Assembly (NCBI GenBank): GCA_948687865.1
Contig: CAPQQE010000007.1
Location: 840 to 10,525, forward strand
Source of the DNA: an uncultured Bacilli bacterium
GTDB taxonomy: Bacteria > Bacillota_I > Bacilli_A > RF39 > UBA660
DNA: 9,686 bases
Direction: 5' to 3'
The notes beneath the pieces are model-generated. The model was not told where the DNA came from and searched no databases. It saw nothing but the letters and a program-made list of their open reading frames with translations. The translations under genes and the position numbers were made by a program. Shown in pieces: positions 1 to 5,993 of this stretch (position 1 is the stretch's first letter; every line of letters begins with the position of its first letter).

Positions 1-1
1 T

Positions 2-874
2 GTTCCTTTAATTTTAAATGTAATATTAAATAATCATATATTATCAGCTCTTCTCATGTACATTGGAATAATATTTCTAATAAAAAAAGAAAAAAGTATA
101 AAAGATTATATAATTTCAGCTATTTTGATTTCAATAGGAAATATATTAAGACCAGAAGGTATAATAGTAGTATTTTCATTATTAGTTTTTGAAATTATTA
201 AATTAAAAAAGAGTACAATATTAGATGTATTAAAAAAGGTATTAATATTTATAATTATTTATATGTTTATTGGATTAGTATCATCTTTTACAATAGAAAA
301 GTTAAAAATAAATTCAAAAGGTTTATCCAATTCTAATCCTACATGGAAATTTGTATTAGGTTTTAACCATGATACATGTGGATACTATGATGGAAATGAT
401 GAAAAATACTTAGATGATATAGAAGAAGAAAAGAAAATAGTGAAAGAAAGAATCTTTAAAGACCCATTTAAAACTGCAAATTTAATGGTATGTAAAATAG
501 ATCGTTTTTGGTTATTATCAGACTCTAATACAAAAAGTGAATCATTTAAAGAACAAACATTTAAAATTATGAATAAAGATATAAGTTATAACAAAATAGA
601 AAATGTAGCTTTAAAATTTAATTTACACATATATATATTTACATTATTTATGTGTATTATAGGTGTAATATTTAATAGAAAGAAAATTATGGAAAACAAC
701 TCTATATTCTTTGTAATATTAATGATAACAACATTCTTTGTTTATCTATTAATTGAAATAAGGCCAAGATATACATATTTCATTCAAATATCAATATTTA
801 TATTATCAAGTTATGGATATGAATATTTAGTTAATAAAATAGAAAAAATAAAACAAAATAAAATGGAGAGTTAG
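2..874 (+). CDS. GT-C/GT39-like multi-pass membrane protein, 5'-truncated by the window edge
   Basis: The reading frame is open from base 2 and has no start in the window. The residues before the first internal Met (at base 56) align with the downstream paralogue at 2141-3499 (NNHILSALLMY here, NNQILSALLMY there), so this is the C-terminal 290 residues of a protein of about 450 aa. It has several hydrophobic membrane segments, a RPEG motif, and a polar central region with GFNHDTCGYY, which is probably a large non-cytoplasmic domain. It ends with two closely spaced membrane helices. Weak similarity in layout to PMT/GT39-type enzymes, which move sugars from polyprenyl-phosphate carriers, suggests modification of the polysaccharide outside the membrane. 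This role is inferred, since the N-terminal part with the expected acidic catalytic motif is outside the window. The stop lies one base before the Wzy-like start, so the two genes are probably cotranscribed and translationally coupled. Confidence 0.8.
   Translation, partial: VPLILNVILNNHILSALLMYIGIIFLIKKEKSIKDYIISAILISIGNILRPEGIIVVFSLLVFEIIKLKKSTILDVLKKVLIFIIIYMFIGLVSSFTIEKLKINSKGLSNSNPTWKFVLGFNHDTCGYYDGNDEKYLDDIEEEKKIVKERIFKDPFKTANLMVCKIDRFWLLSDSNTKSESFKEQTFKIMNKDISYNKIENVALKFNLHIYIFTLFMCIIGVIFNRKKIMENNSIFFVILMITTFFVYLLIEIRPRYTYFIQISIFILSSYGYEYLVNKIEKIKQNKMES
788..822 (+). repeat. 35-base exact direct repeat, copy 1, inside a GT-C-like gene
   Basis: These 35 bases are identical to 3428-3462. 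They encode ISIFILSSYGY plus flanking bases near the C-terminus of both paralogues. A second identical run (24 bases) is at 701-724 and 3341-3364, with the same 2640-base offset. The runs mark the best-conserved part of the gene duplication and could act as substrates for homologous recombination that would remove the polymerase gene between them. Confidence 0.85.
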
Positions 875-875
875 T

Positions 876-2135
876 ATGATAGAAAACTTAAATAATAATA
901 TTAAAAGTAGTATATCAAAAATATTTAACATTTTTATAGTAATGCTTCCAATATTAGATGCATTACTAGGAATTATAAAAGATAATCGAATACTCATGTA
1001 TTGTGAATATTTAGTTAAATTACTATTTTTAGGAATTATAATATATTACATGTTTTTTATAGATAAAAAAAGTAGAAAGTATTTGATTGCCTTATTTATA
1101 TACTCAGCATTATATTTTTTAGTAAATGTAATTTTAAAACCAAATACTAACATTATTTATGAATTACAGGTATTAATAAAGTTTATATATTTTCCTGTTA
1201 TATTAGTTTTTACACTAAATAACATAAATATAGATAAAAAATATTTTGCATTAATATTTATTGAATACTTACTTTTAATATTTATACCAAATATATTACA
1301 TATAGGAAATGATAGTTACGCTATTACAAAAGAAGGATCTATAGGATTTTTCCTATCTGCTAATATGACTGGAAATATATTAAGTATAATTTTTCCTATA
1401 TTCATAATATATTCTATAAATGAAAAAAGAAAAAAATCTCTAATAGTTTTTACACTAATATATATTTATACCTTATTAACAATGGGAACTAAGGGTCCAT
1501 TATTATGTATAGTAATACTAATAATATATTATTTAATATATATTATCGTAAGATTATTTCAAAATAAGAAATATAAAACATTATTAATATGTTTAGTTTC
1601 TATTATGCTTGTAATTTGTATAATTATAAAAAATATACCCAAAACTGTATTTTACAAAAATTTAGTTGTGCATCTAGAATTCTTAAATATACATTCCATA
1701 AAAGAACTATTTACATTAAAAAATATAGATCACTTTATATTTGGAAGTAGATTTGCTATGTTAAAAGAATCATTTGAATTATATAATAATTCACCAATTA
1801 TAAATAAATTATTTGGTATTGGATATATATCAAATAATCAAATATTGAAAACTTGTGAAATGGACTACTTTGTATTACTAATACATCAAGGTATTCTAGG
1901 GTTTATAATAATATACGGTATTTACTTTAAGCAAATATATGAAATACTAAAAAATTATTTTAGAAATTTTAGTAATAATTTTATGGATATAAAAAAGGGA
2001 ACATTATTTTTAACATTATTAATATCAATTTTATGTGCATTCTTTATAGGACATACTCTTGATGTTCCTTCAGTATCGATATTTGTATCCTTAATAATAA
2101 CAATGTGCATAAAAGAATTTTGTGAAGGTAGGTAG
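876..2135 (+). CDS. Wzy/O-antigen-ligase-like polysaccharide polymerase
   Basis: A 419-residue, strongly hydrophobic protein with about 10-12 predicted membrane segments. It has the layout of the O-antigen ligase/polymerase (Wzy) family: short loops in the N-terminal half, a TMGTKGPLL stretch at residues 202-210, a long polar extracytoplasmic loop at about 252-330, then MDYFVLLIHQGILGF (329-343) leading into the last helices. The loop carries SRFAMLKESFELY and LFGIGY, typical of this family. Such proteins join lipid-linked repeat units into polymer, or ligate them, on the outer face of the membrane. Sequence conservation in Wzy proteins is low, so the call rests mainly on topology, the large loop and the neighbouring glycosyltransferases. 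A GGAGAG Shine-Dalgarno sequence at 865-870 supports the ATG at 876. It lies between two paralogous GT-C-like genes. Polymerase versus ligase cannot be decided here. Confidence 0.8.
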   Translation: MIENLNNNIKSSISKIFNIFIVMLPILDALLGIIKDNRILMYCEYLVKLLFLGIIIYYMFFIDKKSRKYLIALFIYSALYFLVNVILKPNTNIIYELQVLIKFIYFPVILVFTLNNINIDKKYFALIFIEYLLLIFIPNILHIGNDSYAITKEGSIGFFLSANMTGNILSIIFPIFIIYSINEKRKKSLIVFTLIYIYTLLTMGTKGPLLCIVILIIYYLIYIIVRLFQNKKYKTLLICLVSIMLVICIIIKNIPKTVFYKNLVVHLEFLNIHSIKELFTLKNIDHFIFGSRFAMLKESFELYNNSPIINKLFGIGYISNNQILKTCEMDYFVLLIHQGILGFIIIYGIYFKQIYEILKNYFRNFSNNFMDIKKGTLFLTLLISILCAFFIGHTLDVPSVSIFVSLIITMCIKEFCEGR

Positions 2136-2140
2136 TATTT

Positions 2141-3499
2141 ATGAAAGATAATATATTTTCAAAATTATTTTTATATCTTTTAATTGTTGTATTTTCTATA
2201 ATTACAATTATATTTACAGTAAAAAACCATATTATATTAGCACTTATAACATATTTAATAATAATATTTATCTCACTTAAAAAAGATATAAAAAGATTTC
2301 CAGTAATTTTATTTATTATAAGTTTAATAATTAGATTAATTTTAGTAAAAATTATTAATTTTTCATCATTTGATGATTATAAAACTTTAATAGATGCTTC
2401 ATGGATGTTTTCAAAAGGTGATTATTCTTTTTCTAATACAACCTATTTTTCAATGTGGGGATATCAAACGGGACTAGTAATATATCAGGGAATAATACTA
2501 AAAATATTTAAGAGTGAATTTATATTAAAAGTATTTAATTCTATATTTTCATCATTAATAGTATTACTTGTTTATTTTATAAGCAAGAAATTAACAAATG
2601 AAAAAAGTGCAAGAGTATCACTTCTTTATATGATATTACCAATTTCTCTAATAATGAATACTATGCTTAATAATCAAATACTATCAGCTCTTCTAATGTA
2701 TTTAGGAATATATAGATTAATAAAAAAAGAAAAGAATATAAAAGATTATGTAATATCCGCTATCTTAATATCACTAGGTAATATTATAAGACCTGAAGGA
2801 ATTGTAGTAGTATTTTCTTTATTAGTATTTGAACTAATAAAATTAAAAAAAGAAACTGTATTAGATGTGATAAAAAAAGTATCTGTATTTATTATAATAT
2901 ATTTTATAATAGGGAGAGGTTTATCATCATTAGTACAGATATCAGGTATTAATGAGGTAGGATTAAAAAATACAAATCCATTGTGGAAATTTGTTGTAGG
3001 ATTTAATCATGACAGTTGCGGTTACTATAATAGTTCAGATGAAAAATATATACAAGATAAACAATTAGAAAAGAAGATAATAAAACAAAGAATAACATCT
3101 GATTATAAGAAAACATCAAAATTAATGATATGCAAAATAGAACACTTTTGGTTACTTCCAGAAGAAAATAGTAAAAGTGAATCACTTGCCGATAAAGAAT
3201 ATATAGTTTTTTCACACAATTTTAAATATAGTACATTAGAGAATATAGCTTTAAAGTTCAATTCTTACATTTATATAATTACATTAATTATGTGTTTTAT
3301 AGGAGTAATATTTAATAGAAAAAAACTAATGGAAGATAATTCTATATTCTTTGTAATATTAATGGTAACAACATTCTTTGTATACTTATTAATAGAAATA
3401 AATTCAAAATATATATTCTTTATACTTATATCAATATTTATATTATCAAGTTATGGATATGATTATGTATTAAATAAGATAAAATTAGGTAATCATTGA
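2141..3499 (+). CDS. GT-C/GT39-like membrane glycosyltransferase, complete paralogue of the gene at the left edge
   Basis: A 452-residue multi-pass membrane protein. It opens with three hydrophobic helices (about residues 7-25, 31-46 and 54-72), followed by FSSFDDYKTLIDASW (74-88). A loop with acidic residues after an early helix is the expected position of the catalytic Asp/Glu in GT-C enzymes of the GT39/PMT type; D78 and D79 are the candidates. Next comes a long membrane region, LLYMILPISLIMN (161-173), RPEG, a polar domain with GFNHDSCGYY, and two closing helices. The family uses polyprenyl-phosphate sugars on the outer membrane face; the substrate is unknown. It is very similar to the truncated gene at 2-874 (roughly 60% identical residues by eye, with a constant 2640-base offset in the last 200 bases), so the two arose by duplication. 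It starts 5 bases after the polymerase stop. The stop codon sits in the loop of a hairpin. Confidence 0.8.
   Translation: MKDNIFSKLFLYLLIVVFSIITIIFTVKNHIILALITYLIIIFISLKKDIKRFPVILFIISLIIRLILVKIINFSSFDDYKTLIDASWMFSKGDYSFSNTTYFSMWGYQTGLVIYQGIILKIFKSEFILKVFNSIFSSLIVLLVYFISKKLTNEKSARVSLLYMILPISLIMNTMLNNQILSALLMYLGIYRLIKKEKNIKDYVISAILISLGNIIRPEGIVVVFSLLVFELIKLKKETVLDVIKKVSVFIIIYFIIGRGLSSLVQISGINEVGLKNTNPLWKFVVGFNHDSCGYYNSSDEKYIQDKQLEKKIIKQRITSDYKKTSKLMICKIEHFWLLPEENSKSESLADKEYIVFSHNFKYSTLENIALKFNSYIYIITLIMCFIGVIFNRKKLMEDNSIFFVILMVTTFFVYLLIEINSKYIFFILISIFILSSYGYDYVLNKIKLGNH
3428..3462 (+). repeat. 35-base exact direct repeat, copy 2, inside the second GT-C-like gene
   Basis: Identical to 788-822, in the same orientation and same reading frame, in the second paralogue. 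The sequences diverge on both sides at single bases, as expected for conserved islands in a diverged duplication rather than a mobile element. Confidence 0.85.
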
Positions 3500-3509
3500 T
3501 TGATTGCCT
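3487..3509 (+). terminator. Hairpin with the GT-C gene stop codon in its loop; possible weak terminator
   Basis: AGGTAATCA (3487-3495) pairs over 9 bp, with one G-T wobble, with TGATTGCCT (3501-3509). The 5-base loop TTGAT has the TGA stop (3497-3499) exactly at its centre. The following TATTTTAG is only a short T-rich tract, so intrinsic termination would be partial. The 3' arm also overlaps the -35 element of the next promoter. A second hairpin with the same stop-in-loop design precedes rmlA. Confidence 0.45.
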
Positions 3510-3528
3510 TATTTTAGTGTGATATAAT
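3500..3528 (+). promoter_or_regulatory. Sigma-A-type promoter with extended -10, upstream of the GT4 gene
   Basis: The -35 is TTGATT (3500-3505), matching TTGACA at 4 of 6 positions. A 17-base spacer follows, then TATAAT (3523-3528), preceded by TGA at 3520-3522, which makes a full extended -10 (TGnTATAAT). The predicted start is at about 3534-3536, directly at the Shine-Dalgarno AAGGTGATC (3535-3543), leaving a leader of only about 10-12 bases before the ATG at 3546. The match is good, but A+T-rich DNA produces chance -10 boxes. The combination of consensus -10, TGn, 17-base spacer and intergenic position argues against chance. Confidence 0.6.
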
Positions 3529-3545
3529 TAATTTAAGGTGATCAT

Positions 3546-4673
3546 ATGAAAAAGGTATCAATAATATCATTACATTTAGGATATGGTGGAATAGAAAAAT
3601 CTGTATGTGCTCTTGCGAATATGTTAGTAAAAAATTATGATGTAGAAATTGCATGTGTATATAATTTATATGATAATGATTTATATAATTTGGATAAAAA
3701 TGTTAAGATAAAATATTTAACCAATATAAAACCTAATATAAAAGAATTTAGAAAAGCACTAAAAGAAAAAAAATTGTTAACAGCGTTTTTAGAAGGTATT
3801 AAAGGAGTAATAGGATTAGCTAAAAGGAAAAATTCAGTAGTAAAGTATATTAGAAAAACAAACAGTGATATTATAATTTCAACAAGGGATATATTTGATA
3901 AGTGGTTAGGAAATAATTTTAAAAAAGGCGTATTAACTATTGGATGGGAACATAATCATTTTCATGGTGATATTAAAATAGCAAGAAAGTTAATAAGATC
4001 TTGTAGAAAGTTAGATTACCTTGTAGTTGTATCAAATAATTTAAAAGAATATTATGAAGATAAACTTAAAAAAACAAAAGTAGTGTATATACCTAATGTA
4101 CTTGATAATATACCAAAAGAAGTATCTAAACTTAATAATAAAAATATTGTATGTATAGGCAGATTATCAAAAGAAAAGGGATATATGGATTTACTTGATA
4201 TATTTAATGATATTCATAAAATATATGATGACTGGATCCTTAATATAATTGGTGATGGTGATGAAAAAGAAAATATAAAAAATTATATTATAAATAATAA
4301 ATTAGAAAAAAGTATAGTTCTGCATGGTTTTCAAAATAAGGATTATATAGATAAAATATTAAATGGGTCTTCTATTTATTTAATGACATCTTATACGGAG
4401 AGTTTTGGTATTGTATTAATAGAAGCTATGAGTCATGGTATTCCATGCATTTCATACACATCAGCAGAAGGCGCTAATGAGATAATTGAAAATAATATAA
4501 ATGGATATCTAATAAATAATAGAAATAAAGATGAATATATAGAAAAATTAGAGTTACTAATTGATGATTATAATTTAAGAAAAAAATTAGGCAATAATGC
4601 TAGAAATAGTATTTATAAATATGAAAGTAAAAATGTTGAAAATGATTGGTTTGACATTTTAAGAAGAGAGTGA
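3546..4673 (+). CDS. GT4-family glycosyltransferase (GT-B fold)
   Basis: A 375-residue cytoplasmic retaining glycosyltransferase of family GT4, predicted to add one sugar from a nucleotide-sugar donor to the growing lipid-linked repeat unit. The N-terminal domain begins with a beta strand and the glycine-rich loop GYGGIEKSV (residues 12-20). An EHNH motif is at 135-138. The C-terminal nucleotide-sugar-binding domain starts at IVCIGRLSKEKG (201-212), continues with IIGDGDE (234-240), and carries the E-x7-E motif as ESFGIVLIE (285-293), followed by AMSHGIPCIS. Length and motif order are normal for the family, so the gene looks intact. The Shine-Dalgarno AAGGTGATC just upstream fixes the start. 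It is the first gene after an apparent internal promoter and is followed after 4 bases by the Alg14-like gene. Donor and linkage cannot be read from sequence alone. Confidence 0.92.
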   Translation: MKKVSIISLHLGYGGIEKSVCALANMLVKNYDVEIACVYNLYDNDLYNLDKNVKIKYLTNIKPNIKEFRKALKEKKLLTAFLEGIKGVIGLAKRKNSVVKYIRKTNSDIIISTRDIFDKWLGNNFKKGVLTIGWEHNHFHGDIKIARKLIRSCRKLDYLVVVSNNLKEYYEDKLKKTKVVYIPNVLDNIPKEVSKLNNKNIVCIGRLSKEKGYMDLLDIFNDIHKIYDDWILNIIGDGDEKENIKNYIINNKLEKSIVLHGFQNKDYIDKILNGSSIYLMTSYTESFGIVLIEAMSHGIPCISYTSAEGANEIIENNINGYLINNRNKDEYIEKLELLIDDYNLRKKLGNNARNSIYKYESKNVENDWFDILRRE

Positions 4674-4677
4674 TTTT

Positions 4678-5151
4678 ATGAAAAGAGTATTATTTATTGC
4701 ATCAACTGGTGGACATTTATCAGAGTTATTAAAGTTAGAAGCAATGTTTAATAAATATGATTATAAACTTGTAACAGAAAATACTAAATCTAATAAAAAT
4801 TTAAAAAACAAATATAATGGCAGAGTTAACTATTTAGTATATGGCACTAAAGAATATAATAAAATAATCTATGCATTTAAACTACTTTATAATTGTTTTA
4901 AAAGTTTATTTATATATCTAAAATTCCATCCAGATTATATAATAACAACAGGAACTCATACAGCTGGACCAATGTGTTGCTTGGCTAGAATATTTGGAAG
5001 TAAAGTTATATATATTGAAACATTTGCTAACATGTATACAAAAACAGCAACAGGGAAGTTAGTATATCCAATAAGTAATTTATTTATAGTACAATGGGAT
5101 TCAATGAAAGAAATATACCCTAAAGCAGAAGTAGGAGGTTGGATTTATTGA
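4678..5151 (+). CDS. Alg14-like glycosyltransferase subunit (PssD/CpsF-type)
   Basis: A 157-residue protein of the Alg14 family, the membrane-anchoring and acceptor-side half of a two-component glycosyltransferase. Visible family features are FIASTGGHLSE (6-16), a hydrophobic amphipathic segment at about 63-82 that probably holds it to the membrane, TTGTHTAGP (90-98), IYIETFA (111-117), and the C-terminal YPKAEVGGWIY. The partner is the Alg13-like protein encoded next, whose ATG overlaps this stop by one base (TGATG at 5149-5153). In capsule systems such pairs (for example pneumococcal Cps14F/Cps14G) transfer galactose or a similar sugar from a UDP donor. The exact sugar here is unknown. Length and ends are normal for the family. 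Confidence 0.93.
   Translation: MKRVLFIASTGGHLSELLKLEAMFNKYDYKLVTENTKSNKNLKNKYNGRVNYLVYGTKEYNKIIYAFKLLYNCFKSLFIYLKFHPDYIITTGTHTAGPMCCLARIFGSKVIYIETFANMYTKTATGKLVYPISNLFIVQWDSMKEIYPKAEVGGWIY
5133..5138 (+). promoter_or_regulatory. Shine-Dalgarno site of the Alg13-like gene, inside the Alg14-like coding sequence
   Basis: A consensus AGGAGG lies 12 bases before the ATG at 5151 and is read as part of the codons for the conserved Val-Gly-Gly-Trp near the Alg14-like C-terminus. It rules against a TTG start at 5139, which would touch the site with no spacing. The 12-base spacing is a little long, but the TGATG overlap would favour reinitiation. Confidence 0.6.
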
Positions 5152-5651
5152 TGATTTTAGTTTTACTTGGAACAAATGATAAAAAATTTAATAGATTACT
5201 TGAAGCTATAGATAAACAAATAAATAATGGTAATATAAAAGAAAAAGTAATTGTGCAAGCAGGATGCACTAAATATGAATCAGATAATATGGAAATATTT
5301 GATTTAATTGAAAAAGAAAAATTAGATGAACTTGTTGAGAAGTCAGATATAATTATTACTCATGGTGGTGTAGGTTCTATTATTCAAGGACTAGATCATA
5401 AAAAAGTAGTAATTGCTGCAGCAAGATTAAAAAAATATGAAGAGGTTTCAAATGATCATCAAATTCAAATAATTAAGGAATTTGCAAAAAGAGGATATAT
5501 ATTAGAACTTTCTGATTTTGATAAATTAGGCGAGGTGCTAAAAAAGGCAAAAACATTTAAACCTAAATCATATAAATCAAATACTAAAAAATTTATAAAG
5601 AAAATAGATGACTACATAGATGAAACTAATAATACAAGTTGGTATAATTAA
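5151..5651 (+). CDS. Alg13-like glycosyltransferase subunit (PssE/CpsG-type); stop codon lies in an inverted segment
   Basis: A 166-residue catalytic half of the split Alg13/Alg14-type glycosyltransferase, related to the C-terminal domain of GT28 (MurG-like) enzymes and binding the UDP-sugar donor. The family start MILVLLGTNDKKF (1-13) supports the ATG at 5151 rather than an upstream TTG at 5139. Other motifs are IIITHGGVGSI (67-77) and ARLKKYEEVSNDHQ (91-104), the donor-binding region. The catalytic domain appears complete. The C-terminus is odd: the last residues NTSWYN lie in the left arm of a perfect 16-base inverted repeat, and the TAA stop (5649-5651) is the first codon of the adjacent 117-base segment. 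If that segment were in the other orientation, the frame would stay open and reach about 216 residues. Confidence 0.93.
   Translation: MILVLLGTNDKKFNRLLEAIDKQINNGNIKEKVIVQAGCTKYESDNMEIFDLIEKEKLDELVEKSDIIITHGGVGSIIQGLDHKKVVIAAARLKKYEEVSNDHQIQIIKEFAKRGYILELSDFDKLGEVLKKAKTFKPKSYKSNTKKFIKKIDDYIDETNNTSWYN
5633..5648 (+). repeat. Left arm of a perfect 16-base inverted repeat
   Basis: TACAAGTTGGTATAAT here is the exact reverse complement of 5766-5781. The arms are separated by 117 bases, and matching breaks down just outside each arm. The left arm encodes the last residues (TSWYN) of the Alg13-like protein. The minus-strand reading of the right arm also gives TSWYN, which leads straight into a GtrA-like N-terminus. 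A 16-base perfect match this close by is unlikely by chance even in AT-rich DNA. Confidence 0.9.
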
Positions 5652-5765
5652 AAATGAAATAATAACATTTAATAATAAATTATAATTTAAAGAATTAAAT
5701 ATTAATATGTTGATAGTGCTCATTATTAATCCTGGGAATCCATAATTAATAATATTTCTATATTT
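5649..5765 (-). pseudogene. N-terminal half of a GtrA-family membrane protein, inverted
   Basis: This 117-base segment is exactly 39 codons and is fully open on the minus strand. It encodes KYRNIINYGFPGLIMSTINI, followed by LIFNSLNYNLLLNVIISFL. This closely resembles the first helix region of GtrA-family proteins (pattern: K-Y-R-x-I-I-N-Y-x-x-x-G, a T/S-T-x-x-N-I helix, then a second helix). GtrA-like proteins are small four-helix membrane proteins linked to translocation or supply of polyprenyl-phosphate sugars for cell-surface polysaccharides. There is no start codon or ribosome binding site in front of it on the minus strand, so it is not expressed as it lies. The matching C-terminal half is on the plus strand immediately after the right repeat arm, which implies a local inversion. 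The family call rests on remembered patterns, not a search. Confidence 0.6.
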
Positions 5766-5781
5766 ATTATACCAACTTGTA
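5766..5781 (-). repeat. Right arm of the perfect 16-base inverted repeat
   Basis: ATTATACCAACTTGTA, the reverse complement of 5633-5648. On the plus strand it forms the beginning of the C-terminal GtrA-like reading frame (YQLV). It bounds the 117-base segment whose coding content is on the minus strand. Confidence 0.9.
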
Positions 5782-5988
5782 CTATCTTTAATAGTAAATA
5801 AAATTATAGATATAAAGTTAAATAAAGATTATATTATTATGAAAATATTTAATTTTATACTAGATATATTACTTATGTATATGTTTGTTAATATTAATTC
5901 TATAAATCAAACTATTTCAAAAGTAATTACAAATATTGCTTTATGCATAATAATATTTACTATTATAAAGGTAAATAAGAAAGGATAA
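5770..5988 (+). pseudogene. C-terminal half of the same GtrA-family protein, degraded remnant
   Basis: The plus-strand frame is open from 5746 to the TAA at 5986-5988. From 5770 it encodes 72 residues with two hydrophobic stretches. LSLIVNKII matches the end of GtrA helix 2 (pattern S-x-I-x-N-K-I), and ILDILLMYMFVNINSINQTI with SKVITNIALCIIIF matches helices 3 and 4 (pattern L-D-x-L-L-M-Y-x-F-V, then I-S-K-I-I-x-N-I). The polar linker between helices 2 and 3 is shorter than usual, and the normal closing N-Y-x-x-S-K-x-x-V-F is changed. The only ATG giving a smaller open frame is at 5839 (49 residues), with no clear Shine-Dalgarno sequence. Even with the 117-base segment flipped, one extra base separates this frame from the N-terminal half, so the gene seems dead in both orientations. 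A small expressed membrane peptide from 5839 is the alternative. Confidence 0.5.
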
Positions 5989-5993
5989 AAGTA

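Noticed and set aside
3003..3215. Minus-strand open frame of 70 codons
   Set aside because: It lies wholly inside the second GT-C-like gene, resembles nothing known and has no ribosome binding site; a shadow of the plus-strand gene.
5139..5150. TTG start giving the Alg13-like protein four extra residues
   Set aside because: The TTG touches the Shine-Dalgarno site with no spacing, and the family begins at the MILVLLGT strand (ATG 5151).
5633..5781. The 16-base inverted repeat as a transcription terminator
   Set aside because: The loop would be 117 bases and no T tract follows the right arm; the coding content of the segment gives a better explanation.
5633..5781. The repeat-bounded segment as a miniature insertion element
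   Set aside because: No flanking target-site duplication is apparent, and the inside encodes half of a cluster-type gene whose other half is adjacent, which favours inversion over insertion.
5936..5966. Possible promoter upstream of the GT2 gene (TTGCTT and TATTAT)
   Set aside because: Spacing is about 19 bases and both boxes are imperfect; chance matches are expected in such AT-rich DNA.
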